Positions 27,170-35,996 of a DNA stretch of 64,000 nucleotides are shown here, piece after piece. The position numbers and the translations under genes were made by a program. This DNA is from Paenibacillus oleatilyticus (GTDB lineage Bacteria > Bacillota > Bacilli > Paenibacillales > NBRC-103111). The notes beneath the pieces were generated by a model that had not been told where the DNA came from, searched no databases, and saw only the letters and a list, made by a program, of their open reading frames with translations. Position 1 is the stretch's first letter; every line of letters starts with the position of its first letter. The stretch spans positions 180,182-244,181 of the forward strand of contig NZ_JAHNZO010000009.1 of NCBI RefSeq assembly GCF_018998565.1, given 5' to 3'.

Positions 27170-27444
27170 CGGCTCCGCTTCTCCCGAAGCGGGGCTCTTG
27201 CTGTTGGGAAAGTGGTTTTTTAACAAGAATAGAGATACATACGGAGGTGGGGTATCCACTGGAGAAGCGATAGCGGCCGCCTTTGTCTTCGGGAAATGTC
27301 CGCCGCCAAGCGGCTTCCAATCACGATTTCCCGATGACAACAGCGGTCGGAAGTGGATACCCCACCCCCTCGTAACCTCTATCACCTCAATTAACCACTT
27401 TCTCAACAAGCTCAGCTCCACTTCTCCCGAAGCGGGGCTTTTTG
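27170..27444. repeat. About 275-bp palindromic intergenic element
   Basis: The 432-nt gap before marR has no credible gene and is mostly one long imperfect palindrome. From outside to centre: terminator-like hairpins CCGCTTCTCCCGAAGCGG (27175-27192) and CACTTCTCCCGAAGCGGGG (27419-27437); GAAAGTGGTT (27208-27217) with AACCACTTTC (27393-27402); GGTGGGGTATCCACT (27246-27260) with its exact complement (27352-27366); TCGGGAAAT (27289-27297) with ATTTCCCGA (27326-27334). It may act as a terminator for the malic enzyme gene, but its size suggests a miniature mobile or structured repeat. Confidence 0.7.
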
Positions 27445-27468
27445 CGCACCCGAATTTCCTAATCCCCA

Positions 27469-27522
27469 TTGACAGCCGCTCCAAAATCCCCTAACCTGAA
27501 TTTATTTAGCCGACAAACTAAA
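27469..27522 (+). promoter_or_regulatory. marR promoter with overlapping MarR-type operator
   Basis: TTGACA (27469-27474), 17 nt, TAACCT (27492-27497), followed by the imperfect palindrome TTTAGCCGACAAACTAAA (27505-27522) over the expected transcript start. The 13-nt core TTAGCCGACAAAC recurs exactly at 27984-27996, just ahead of the exporter gene. Confidence 0.65.
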
Positions 27523-27536
27523 AGGAGGGCTACCCG

Positions 27537-28028
27537 ATGTCGCATGACGATTCACTGACCCGCCTGATGCGGCACGTGCTCAAGCTTCACCGGCACAGCG
27601 TCGATCTGATGATTCAGAAATACGACGTCTTTCCCGGCCAGCCTCCGCTGCTCATGCGGTTGGCGGAGCGGGACGGGCAGAGCCAGAAGGAGCTGGCGGA
27701 CAGCATGCTCATCAAACCGCCTACGTTAACCGTGATGATCAACCGCATGGAGAAGACGGGGCTCGTTGAACGGAAGCCGGACCCGGACGATCAGCGCGTG
27801 TCCCGTGTCTACTTGACCGGGAAAGGGCGGCAGGCCGCCGCCGGCGTTCAGGAAGCGCTGCAGGTATTGGAGGCGAAATGCTTCGAGCATTTCAGCCCGG
27901 AGGAAAAAATGCTGTTCCGCCGGCTGCTGTGGCAGGTCCGCGACGATTTGGAGACGTTTCAACGAAATTTCAAGGATGAATCGTTAGCCGACAAACAAGC
28001 GGAGGATAACTCAATCGGAGGAAATTAA
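27537..28028 (+). CDS. MarR-family transcriptional regulator
   Basis: A 163-residue winged-helix regulator: SQKELADSMLIKPPTLTVMINRMEKTGLVERKPDPDDQRVSRVYLTGKG spans the recognition helix and wing (residues 42-92). It starts 3 nt before the exporter pair and presumably represses the whole operon until a drug or lipid ligand binds. A candidate operator overlaps its promoter, and the core of that operator recurs inside the last codons of this gene. Confidence 0.93.
   Translation: MSHDDSLTRLMRHVLKLHRHSVDLMIQKYDVFPGQPPLLMRLAERDGQSQKELADSMLIKPPTLTVMINRMEKTGLVERKPDPDDQRVSRVYLTGKGRQAAAGVQEALQVLEAKCFEHFSPEEKMLFRRLLWQVRDDLETFQRNFKDESLADKQAEDNSIGGN
27984..27996 (+). promoter_or_regulatory. Second copy of the candidate MarR operator core
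   Basis: TTAGCCGACAAAC here is identical to 27506-27518. It lies within the 3' end of marR, 35 nt before the first exporter gene. Confidence 0.4.
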
Positions 28029-28031
28029 AAA

Positions 28032-29795
28032 GTGTGGAAGCTTAGAAGCTATTTGAAGCCTTATACATGGGCAGCGCTGCTGGCGCCCCTGTTGATGGTG
28101 CTGGAGGTATGCATGGATCTGCTGCAGCCGAGGCTGATGGCGAGCGTCATCAACGAAGGCGTCATGCGCAGCGATCTGGCGCACATTTGGCATACGGGCC
28201 TGCTGATGATCGGAACTGCGCTCGTCGGACTGCTCGGCGGTATGGGCTGCACGATATTTTCCAGCCGGGCGGCGCTTGGCTTCGGGGCGGATCTGCGTCT
28301 CAGCCTGTTTCAAAAAGTACAGACCTTTTCGTTCGACAACTTGGACCGGCTGACGACGGGATCGCTTGTAACCCGGCTCACGGGGGATGTCATGCAGGTG
28401 CAGAACCAGATCCAGATCCTGCTGCGCGCCATGGTTCGGAGCGCGTCGCTGGCGGTCGGCAGCATCGCGATGATGATCGCGCTCAGCCCGCGGCTCTCGC
28501 TGATGCAGCTTGCGGTCGTGCCGCTCCTGATTATCATTTTGTACACGCTGATCCGGCTGTCGGTTCCGCTGTTCGGCCGGGTGCAGGAAAAGCTGGACGG
28601 GCTGAACACGGTGCTTCAGGAGAACCTCAAGGGCATCCGCGTGGTGAAAGCGTTCGTCCGCTCCGCCGTCGAGCGCGAGCGCTACGGGAAGGCGAATCGG
28701 GAGCACTTGGAAGTCGCCCTGAAAGCCGCACGGACCGTTGCCGCCAATATGCCGCTGATGATGCTGGTGCTGAACGCAGGCATCGTGGCCGTGCTCTGGT
28801 ACGGAGGCGCGCAGACGTGGGAAGGCGCGATGCCGGTGGGCGACCTGATCGCGTACCTCAGCTATATGTCGCAGCTCCTTTTCTCCCTGCTGTCCGTCGG
28901 CATGCTGCTGATTTCGTTCTCCCGGGCCAAAGCGTCCGCGGACCGCATCTGCGAAGTGCTGGAGACGCAGCCGGGAATCTCGGAAGCTAAACAGGCCAAC
29001 GCTGGCGCCATCCGGACGGGGCACGTGAGGTTCGACCGGGTATCGTTCTCGTTCGATCCGGGGAAGACCGATTTCGTGCTGAAAGACATCAGCTTCGCCG
29101 TCGAGCCGGGGCAGACGGTCGGCATTCTCGGCGCGACCGGCTCGGGCAAATCGTCCTTGGTCGGCCTGATCCCGAGGCTGTTCGATGCGACGGAGGGCCG
29201 GGTATTAATCGACGGTACCGATGTGAGAGCCATCGACTCCAAACACTTGCGCAGTCAAGTCGGCATCGTGCTGCAGCAGGCGGTTTTGTTCAGCGGCACG
29301 ATTCGCGACAACATCCGTTACGGGCGGCCGGACGCTTCGCAGGAGGAAGTCGAGGCGGCGGCCAGAGCGGCGCAGGCTCATGAGTTTATCGCACGTATGC
29401 CGGACGGCTACGATACGGAGCTGGGCCAGCGAGGCGTCAATCTGTCGGGCGGCCAAAAGCAGCGTTTATCCATCGCGCGGGCGCTGCTGCTGCGGCCCAA
29501 AATTCTTATTCTCGACGATAGTACGAGCGCCGTCGATCTGGTGACGGAAGCCCGCATCCGCGAGTCTTTGGAAGCTTTGAAGAGCGAAACGACCTGCATC
29601 GTCATTGCCCAACGCATTGCGTCAGTGACGGAAGCGGATCTGATCCTTGTGCTGGAGGACGGCGCGATTGCCGCCCGGGGCACGCACCGGGAGCTGCTGC
29701 GGAGCAGCGCGATTTACCGCGATATTTATCGCTCCCAGCACGGAAAGGAGGCGAGCGTCGGTGACACCTCAAGCTCAACCCTCAGCCCGTCCTGA
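28032..29795 (+). CDS. ABC exporter half-transporter with degenerate catalytic site
   Basis: A 587-residue fusion of a six-helix exporter membrane domain (residues 1-320) and an ATPase domain. Walker A is GATGSGKSS (near 367) and the signature is LSGGQKQRLS, but Walker B reads ILILDDSTSAVD, with aspartate where the catalytic glutamate should be. That is the mark of the inactive-site partner in heterodimeric exporters such as BmrC/BmrD or TM287/288. The GTG at 28032 has GGAGG ten bases ahead. It overlaps the partner gene by 35 nt. Likely substrates are drugs or lipids, given the MarR neighbour. Confidence 0.93.
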   Translation: MWKLRSYLKPYTWAALLAPLLMVLEVCMDLLQPRLMASVINEGVMRSDLAHIWHTGLLMIGTALVGLLGGMGCTIFSSRAALGFGADLRLSLFQKVQTFSFDNLDRLTTGSLVTRLTGDVMQVQNQIQILLRAMVRSASLAVGSIAMMIALSPRLSLMQLAVVPLLIIILYTLIRLSVPLFGRVQEKLDGLNTVLQENLKGIRVVKAFVRSAVERERYGKANREHLEVALKAARTVAANMPLMMLVLNAGIVAVLWYGGAQTWEGAMPVGDLIAYLSYMSQLLFSLLSVGMLLISFSRAKASADRICEVLETQPGISEAKQANAGAIRTGHVRFDRVSFSFDPGKTDFVLKDISFAVEPGQTVGILGATGSGKSSLVGLIPRLFDATEGRVLIDGTDVRAIDSKHLRSQVGIVLQQAVLFSGTIRDNIRYGRPDASQEEVEAAARAAQAHEFIARMPDGYDTELGQRGVNLSGGQKQRLSIARALLLRPKILILDDSTSAVDLVTEARIRESLEALKSETTCIVIAQRIASVTEADLILVLEDGAIAARGTHRELLRSSAIYRDIYRSQHGKEASVGDTSSSTLSPS

Positions 29796-31608
29796 CGGGA
29801 AAAAAACGGCGGACCTTCCGGCGGCCGCGTTCGGATTCGGACGCCGGGGCGAACCGGTGCCCAAGGTCAGGGCCAAGAACACCCGGGCTGCCATTCGGCG
29901 GCTGTGGGGATATCTGAAGCGGCAGCGGGCGGCGTTGGCCGGCGTCATCGCGCTTGTGTTGCTCGGGCTCGCGCTGTCGCTCGCAGGACCGTATTTGATC
30001 GGAACGGCGATCGACCGCTATATTGCGCTTCGCGATCCGAACGGCCTGCTGCGGCTGTGCACTCTTTTGCTGGCCGTCTATATTGGCGGCAGCGCCGTTT
30101 CGTGGCTGCAAACGTACGTTATGTCCAGCATCGCCGGGCGGGCGGTGTGGGAGCTGCGGCGCGACCTGTTTGCCCACATGCAGGAGCTCCCGGTGCGCTT
30201 CTTCGACAAAACGCCCCATGGTGAGCTGATGAGCCGCACGACGAACGACATCGACAACGTCTCGAATACGCTGAACCAAAGCTTGCTTCAGCTCATCACG
30301 AGTGTCGTTACGCTGCTCGGCTCGCTGACGATGATGCTGCTGCTGAACGGCTGGCTGACGCTGGTCGCGCTCGTGATCATTCCGCTCGTGACCGGGGTCG
30401 CCCGGCAAATCGGCAAGCGCACCAAAAGCCAGTTCAAGGAACAGCAGCGCCAGCTCGGCGCGCTGAACGGCTTCATCGAAGAGACGATATCCGGACAGAA
30501 GGTCGTCAAAATCTACAACCGCGAGGAGCTGGCGGCGCAGCAGTTTCAGGAGATTAATGCCCGGCTGCGGCAGGCGGGGACGAGGGCGCAAATTTTTTCC
30601 GGGATGATGGGCCCGTTCATGAACCTGTTGAACCATACGAGCTTCATTTTGCTGGCGGTGGCCGGAGGCTGGATGGCGTACAACGGATGGACGACGATCG
30701 GAGTTATCGTCAGCTTTCTGAATTACTCCAAGCAATTCAGCGGTCCGGTCAACGAGCTGGCGAACCAGTACAATATGATTCAATCCGGGGTGGCCGGAGC
30801 GGAACGGGTGTTTGAAATTCTGGATACCGAGACGGAGTTCGGCGGCGAGGGCGGCCGGAAACCGCAAGAAGCCGTCCGCGGGGAAGTCGAGTTTGATCAT
30901 GTGACGTTCGGCTACGGCGACACGCCGGTTCTGCGGGACGTATCGTTCGCCGCTCAGCCGGGGCAAGTCGTTGCCTTGGTCGGTCCGACCGGCTCAGGCA
31001 AAACGACGATCATGAACCTGCTCACCCGCTTCTACGATATTTCCGAAGGGACGATCCGGATCGACGGGAAAGATATCCGGGAGTGGGACAAAAACAGCCT
31101 CAGAAGCCGTCTCGGTATGGTGCTGCAGGACGCGCACCTGTTCTCCGGCACGATTCGCGACAACATCCGGTACGGGCGGCTGGACGCGACGGAGGAGGAG
31201 ATTCGGTCGGCAGCCAAGCTGGCGAACGCGGACGGCTTCATCCGCAAGCTGCCTCAAGGGTACGATACGCCGCTTTCGGCGGAAGGCGGCAATCTGAGCC
31301 ACGGGCAGCGGCAGTTGCTGACAATTGCCCGGGCGATTCTTTCCGATCCGTCCATTCTGATATTGGACGAAGCGACCAGCAGCGTCGATACGCGCACGGA
31401 GATGCATATTCAGGAAGCGATGAAGGCGCTCATGCAAGGGCGGACCAGCTTCGTCATCGCCCACCGGCTCAGCACGATTCAGGAGGCCGACCTGATTCTC
31501 GTCGTGCGCGGAGGCGAGATCGTCGAGCGGGGGACGCACGAGCAGCTTTTGGCGCTGCGGGGGCTGTATGCCGAGATGCACGCCAATCCGTCGGCCGACG
31601 CCGGCTAA
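29761..31608 (+). CDS. ABC exporter half-transporter, catalytically competent partner
   Basis: A 615-residue exporter subunit: an N-terminal cytoplasmic arm (residues 1-50), six membrane helices and an ATPase domain with Walker A GPTGSGKTT (near 408), Walker B ILILDEATSSVD with the catalytic glutamate, and a changed signature LSHGQRQLL. The partner has the complementary pattern (normal LSGGQ, Asp in place of Glu). So one composite ATP site is canonical and one is degenerate, as known for heterodimers. The GTG at 29761 has AAGGAGG upstream. Two genes of this kind with a MarR regulator form a complete multidrug-type efflux unit. Confidence 0.93.
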   Translation: MTPQAQPSARPDGKKTADLPAAAFGFGRRGEPVPKVRAKNTRAAIRRLWGYLKRQRAALAGVIALVLLGLALSLAGPYLIGTAIDRYIALRDPNGLLRLCTLLLAVYIGGSAVSWLQTYVMSSIAGRAVWELRRDLFAHMQELPVRFFDKTPHGELMSRTTNDIDNVSNTLNQSLLQLITSVVTLLGSLTMMLLLNGWLTLVALVIIPLVTGVARQIGKRTKSQFKEQQRQLGALNGFIEETISGQKVVKIYNREELAAQQFQEINARLRQAGTRAQIFSGMMGPFMNLLNHTSFILLAVAGGWMAYNGWTTIGVIVSFLNYSKQFSGPVNELANQYNMIQSGVAGAERVFEILDTETEFGGEGGRKPQEAVRGEVEFDHVTFGYGDTPVLRDVSFAAQPGQVVALVGPTGSGKTTIMNLLTRFYDISEGTIRIDGKDIREWDKNSLRSRLGMVLQDAHLFSGTIRDNIRYGRLDATEEEIRSAAKLANADGFIRKLPQGYDTPLSAEGGNLSHGQRQLLTIARAILSDPSILILDEATSSVDTRTEMHIQEAMKALMQGRTSFVIAHRLSTIQEADLILVVRGGEIVERGTHEQLLALRGLYAEMHANPSADAG

Positions 31609-31638
31609 GCGAACAGATCGCAAGTTGAAACGGAGTCT

Positions 31639-31675
31639 CAATCTTCGGAATTGTAGAAGATTGGGGCTTTTTTTT
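31639..31675 (+). terminator. Intrinsic terminator after the exporter operon
   Basis: Arms CAATCTTC (31639-31646) and GAAGATTG (31656-31663), then GGGC and eight Ts. Confidence 0.88.
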
Positions 31676-31748
31676 GCAAATGTTGACAAAATGTTTACTA
31701 CTAAAAATTTTCATTGAAAAACATCGACTTCTATGATAATTTATCCGT

Positions 31749-31767
31749 GAGAATAATTATCATTATC
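31749..31767. promoter_or_regulatory. Fur box of the efe iron-uptake operon
   Basis: GAGAATAATTATCATTATC matches 16 of 19 positions of the classical Fur consensus. It is 46 nt before the efeO start. An AT-rich promoter (TTGAAA at 31714, TAATTT at 31737) lies just upstream, so Fur-Fe(II) binding would block transcription. Confidence 0.85.
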
Positions 31768-31812
31768 ACGGAAATGTTTCCATAATGATTAGGTAAAAGG
31801 GAGATTGAATTT

Positions 31813-32685
31813 ATGTCGAAGACGTTCACGGCCGTTTCCTCTATCGTGCTTTGCTCCGCACTGCTGCTCGCCGGATGCGGCGGAAATACCAAGAAAGAGG
31901 CCCAGCCGGCCTCTGCGCCGTCTGCAAGCGATGCGGGTGCGAAACCGGCAGCTGCGGCGGTAGATTTTAAAAACGCAACGGAACAGTACCGGAAGTTTGT
32001 CATTGAGCAGTGCGATGCGTTCGTCAAAGCAACCGGCGAATTCACGACAGCCGTCAAATCCGGCGATTTGAAAAAAGGTCAGGAGCTGTACGCCCCGACG
32101 CGGATGTTCTATGAGCGGATCGAGCCGATTGCCGAAGCGCTCGGAGACCTGGATCCGAACATCGATGCGAGGGAAGGCGACGTGGACGAGAAGGAATGGC
32201 GGGGCTTCCACCGGCTCGAGAAAGCGCTCTGGGTCGAGCAATCGACCAAGGGCCAGGAAGAAACGGCCGACCGTTTGCTGAGCGACAGCAAGCTGCTGCG
32301 GGCGAAAGTCGAGACCGTGGAAATCGAGGCCAATATGCTGGTCACCGGCGCCGTGGAGCTGCTGAACGAAGTGTCGGCTACGAAGGTGACCGGGGAAGAG
32401 GAGCGTTATTCCCATACGGACCTGTACGATTTTGCCGCAAATGTCGAGGGAGCGAACAAAATTTTTGAGCTCTTGAAGCCGGAGCTGGAGAAAAAGGACG
32501 CGAACCTGGCGAAAACGATCGAAACGCGCTTCGCGGAATTGAACCAAACGCTTGCGCCTTTCAAGAAGGGCAGCGGCTATGTGACGTACACGGAGCTGAC
32601 GCAAGAGCAAACCAAGAAGCTGAGCCAAGCCATCGACGCACTGGCGGAGCCGCTGTCGGGCATGGGCAAGCTGCTGGGGGCGTAA
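31813..32685 (+). CDS. efeO: EfeO-type iron-binding lipoprotein (M75/imelysin-like domain)
   Basis: A 290-residue lipoprotein with signal peptide and lipobox LLAGC (Cys near 22), an Ala/Ser/Pro linker and an all-helical EfeO/M75 domain. The metal-binding HxxE word is HRLEKALW (near residue 133), and the C-terminal part (YSHTDLYDFAANVEGA) also matches. There is no N-terminal cupredoxin domain, so it is the short EfeM-like form. It hands ferric iron to the permease EfeU at the cell surface. The gene leads the efeO-efeB-efeU operon and is preceded by a Fur box. Confidence 0.93.
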   Translation: MSKTFTAVSSIVLCSALLLAGCGGNTKKEAQPASAPSASDAGAKPAAAAVDFKNATEQYRKFVIEQCDAFVKATGEFTTAVKSGDLKKGQELYAPTRMFYERIEPIAEALGDLDPNIDAREGDVDEKEWRGFHRLEKALWVEQSTKGQEETADRLLSDSKLLRAKVETVEIEANMLVTGAVELLNEVSATKVTGEEERYSHTDLYDFAANVEGANKIFELLKPELEKKDANLAKTIETRFAELNQTLAPFKKGSGYVTYTELTQEQTKKLSQAIDALAEPLSGMGKLLGA

Positions 32686-32688
32686 TTC

Positions 32689-34020
32689 ATGGATGAGGCG
32701 AATAAGCAAGTGACGGAAAAAAGCCAGGAAGGCGAAAAGCCGCAAGACGGGAAGGACCGTTCGTCCATCAGCCGCCGCGACCTGCTCAAGCTGGCCGGAG
32801 CCGGAGGAGTCGGACTGCTGCTCGGCTCGGTCGGCGTCGGTGGCGTGTGGGCGGGAACGGTCAAGCTGGCGGCGCCCGCTGCTTCCACGGCTTCAAACGC
32901 GGACCCTAAACAGGTTATCCCGTTCTACGATGCGCACCAGGCGGGCATTGTGACGCCTGCGCAGGATTTTATTTGCTTTGCCGCCTTCGATCTGACGACT
33001 GTGAAGCTGTCGGAAGTCAAGGATCTGTTCCGCCGTTGGACGGAAGCCGCAGCGAAAATGACGGCGGGGCAGCCGGTCGGCGGCGAGGAGGACCAGCAAA
33101 GTATGCCGCCTGCGGATACGGGCGAAGCGGCAGGTCTGCATCCGTGCCGGACGACGATTACGTTCGGCGTCGGCCCCTCCATGTTCGACGGCCGATTCGG
33201 GCTGGGGGCCAAGCGGCCGGAGGGTTTGGCGGATTTGCCCCGCTTTGGCGGAGACAGCCTGCGGCCCGAATGGTGCGGCGGGGATGTCGGCGTGCAGGTG
33301 TGCGCGGACGATTTGCAGGTCGCTTTCCATGCGCTGCGCAACCTGGCGCGTATTGCCCGCGGCGTCGCCGTGCTGCGTTGGACCCAGGAAGGGTTTCAGC
33401 GGACGGGCGGGTCCGGTCCGGCTGGCGAGACGCCCCGCAACTTGCTGGGCTTCAAGGACGGCACGGGCAATCCGGATATTCATGACAAGCAAGCGATGAA
33501 CGATATCGTCTGGGTGCAGCCTTCGGAGCAGCCGGCATGGATGAGCGGCGGCAGCTACATGGTTGTCCGGCGAATCCGGATGCGCATCGAGGTGTGGGAC
33601 CGTTCCACGCTCAGCGATCAGGAGGCGACGTTCGGGAGATACCGGAGCAGCGGAGCGCCCTTGGGCGCGAAGAACGAGTTCGATCCGCTGCCGCTGGACG
33701 CCAAGGACGAAGCCGGCCAGCCGCTCGTCCCGCTCACTGCGCATGCCCGTTTGGCGCATGGCGAGCAACCGGCAGAGAAAATTTTGCGCCGTTCGTATTC
33801 CTATTCCAGCGGCATCGACCGTCAAACGGGGCAGCTGGATGCCGGGCTGTTGTTCATCTGCTATCAACGGGACCCGAGAGCCCAGTTTGTCCCGATCCAG
33901 CAGCGTCTCGCGAAGCGCGACAAGCTGAACGAATATATCGTGCATGTCGGCAGCGCGCTGTTTGCCTGTTTTCCGGGTGCGCGGCAAGGCGGCTACATCG
34001 GGGAGGGACTGTTCGAGTGA
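32689..34020 (+). CDS. efeB: EfeB deferrochelatase/Dyp-type peroxidase, Tat-exported
   Basis: A 443-residue Dyp-type heme peroxidase. The twin-arginine signal SRRDLLKLAG (residues 28-37) is followed by a hydrophobic stretch. The Dyp signature GFKDGTGNP (near 256, distal Asp) and the proximal heme histidine in LTAHARLAHG (near 351) are present, as is a distal Arg in the C-terminal third. EfeB oxidises ferrous iron or takes iron from heme and supplies ferric iron to EfeU. It starts 3 nt after efeO. Its stop codon overlaps the GTG that starts the next gene. Confidence 0.94.
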   Translation: MDEANKQVTEKSQEGEKPQDGKDRSSISRRDLLKLAGAGGVGLLLGSVGVGGVWAGTVKLAAPAASTASNADPKQVIPFYDAHQAGIVTPAQDFICFAAFDLTTVKLSEVKDLFRRWTEAAAKMTAGQPVGGEEDQQSMPPADTGEAAGLHPCRTTITFGVGPSMFDGRFGLGAKRPEGLADLPRFGGDSLRPEWCGGDVGVQVCADDLQVAFHALRNLARIARGVAVLRWTQEGFQRTGGSGPAGETPRNLLGFKDGTGNPDIHDKQAMNDIVWVQPSEQPAWMSGGSYMVVRRIRMRIEVWDRSTLSDQEATFGRYRSSGAPLGAKNEFDPLPLDAKDEAGQPLVPLTAHARLAHGEQPAEKILRRSYSYSSGIDRQTGQLDAGLLFICYQRDPRAQFVPIQQRLAKRDKLNEYIVHVGSALFACFPGARQGGYIGEGLFE

Positions 34021-35829
34021 TCCGGGGGATGAAGGTGGAAAAAGCATACGGGATATGCTCTCACGGGAGACAGAGCTTCTTCGTCCTTCTACTGGCTGCT
34101 GCCGTGCTTCTGTTCGGCTGGAGCGGCCGCACGCTCGCCGAAGCGGCGGCACCCGACTCGCTGATGCCGCTCGTCGGCGGAGCGCTGGTTCATGCGGGCG
34201 AGCACAAGTGGCAGGAAACGGCCGCGGAGCTGGAGAAGTTCGAGACGGAATGGCGCAAGCTGAACGCGCCATCCGGCGAAGCGGCGGGTAGCGTCGCGTC
34301 GGCTCTGGCCGAGGCGAAGAAGGCGGTGACCGACGCCGCTTCCAAGCCCGACGAGGCGTACCAGGCCGACCAAGGCGGTCGGCGCTTTCGTCGGAGCCGG
34401 AGCGAAAAAAGAGTCGAAAGCGGACGGGAAACAAGCGGCAGGCGCGCTGCTTCCCATCTTGCGGCAGACACAGACGGACATACAGCATAGCAACTGGGAC
34501 AAAGCCCGGAGCCACTATAAGCAGTTCGACAGCCAGTGGTCCAAGAACGAAGCGGCCATCCGGTCGGACCCGTCCGGCGTGTACGGCGAGATCGAGACGA
34601 AGCTAAGTCTGATCCGGATCGCGCTGCAAGCGGACCCGCCGAAGGCGGAAGCGGCCGACAAGGGCATCCGCGAATTGATCCAGCTGATCGACGATTACGC
34701 CAGCGGCAAGCTCCGGGAGGACGCGGCCGCTTCCGGCAAGCAATCGGTATCCGACGCGCTGGCGATTTTGCAAAAAGCCGCGGACGCCATCGGCGCGGGC
34801 CGCAACGAGGATGCGGCCGATCAGCTTCAAGCCTTTATCCGGATCTGGCCTTCCGTGGAAGGAGAAGTTCGCACAAGAGCTCCGGACACGTATGACCGGA
34901 TCGAACGGGAGATGACGGAGGCGGCCAGCCGGCTGCTATCCAATCCCCCGCAGCCGGAGGAGGCGGGCCGCATCGTCTCGGGGATGCAGACGGAGCTTCA
35001 GCCGTTCACGGCGCAAACGAGCTATTCGGCTTGGGATGCCGCGATTATTTTGCTGCGGGAAGGACTTGAAGCGCTGCTCGTGCTGGCCGCGCTGCTCGCC
35101 TTTTTGCGCCGGACCGGCAACGCCTCCAAGCAAGGATGGGTATGGAGCGGCGGAGCGGCAGGGCTGCTCGCCAGCGGCGTCCTGGCCGTCGTGCTTACTT
35201 TCACGATTGCCAATGTGGCCTCCGGGAGCACTCGCGAGCTGTTGGAGGGCGTCATGGGCCTTATATCCGTGTTTCTGATGCTGACCGTGGGCGCATGGCT
35301 TCACCGCAAATCCCATATCGATACTTGGAATCGGTATATTAATAATCAGGTCGGCGTGGCTCTGGCCAGCGGCAACCTGTGGTCGCTCTTCCTGGTTGCG
35401 GCGCTTTCGATTTTGCGAGAGGGTGCGGAGACGGCCATCTTCTATATCGGCATGGCCCCTTCCATCGATCCCGCGCAGCTTGCGCTAGGCATCGGCTCGG
35501 CCGCCGTGCTGCTGTTCCTGCTCGGCTTTGTCATCGTCCGGGGAAGCGTTCTGCTGCCGATCCGCCCGTTTTTTCTGGGAGCCACGATACTGATCTATTA
35601 CCTGGTCCTCAAATTTTTGGGCCAGAGCATTCACGCCCTGCAAATCGCGGGACAGGTTCCTGCTCATGTGCCCGGCTATCTTCCCTCCTGGAATTGGCTC
35701 GGCGTCTACCCGACTTGGGAAACGTTCGTTCCGCAGCTGCTCGTGCTTCTCTTTATCGTGTTCCAATGGGCCCGGCAAGAGCGGAAAACGCGTGGAAACG
35801 CCCGCGAATCGGGACCGCATACGGTGTAA
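34017..35829 (+). pseudogene. efeU: EfeU/FTR1-family ferric iron permease, interrupted by a frameshift
   Basis: Translation should start at GTG 34017, which overlaps the efeB stop and has GGGAGGG nine bases upstream; a signal peptide (residues 20-42) and an extracellular helical domain follow. Near 34362-34368 the frame must shift: upstream codons end DEAYQAD, while the matching continuation KAVGAFVGAGAKKESKADGK reads in the frame that then runs open to 35829. A 1-nt insertion or 2-nt deletion would explain it. The second part holds the FTR1 permease with both iron motifs, LREGLEALL and LREGAETAIF, and seven membrane segments. Either the gene is broken, or this is a sequencing error. An internal restart (such as ATG 34459) would yield a permease without signal sequence. 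Confidence 0.85.
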
Positions 35830-35897
35830 TCCGCTGCCGGCGGCGGGATTCGTTCAAAAAAATAACGAACTTTTGTCCCTCATCCGATTGGAAAAAA

Positions 35898-35927
35898 GCA
35901 GGAGTTTGGACGCAGAACGTCGAATTC
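35898..35927 (+). promoter_or_regulatory. Sigma-H-like promoter
   Basis: GCAGGAGTT (35898-35906), 12 nt, GTCGAATTC (35919-35927) fits the sigma-H pattern (R-N-A-G-G-A-W-W-W, 11-12, R-N-N-G-A-A-T). It lies 70 nt upstream of the 99-residue protein gene at 35997. Confidence 0.6.
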
Positions 35928-35996
35928 GTCATATGAAACGGGGGCACGTCACTATAGAGCAACGATCAGCTTCGCCCCTGCCGGAGGAGGATGGCA

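Noticed and set aside
27158..27494. Forward and reverse frames of about 100 codons inside the 27.2-kb element
   Set aside because: They exist only because the element is palindromic; the two strands give similar nonsense proteins.
32893..34515. Open frame of 540 codons on the reverse strand across efeB and efeU
   Set aside because: It is antisense to well-supported genes, rich in Arg and Pro as expected for a shadow of GC-rich coding DNA, and has no recognisable domain.
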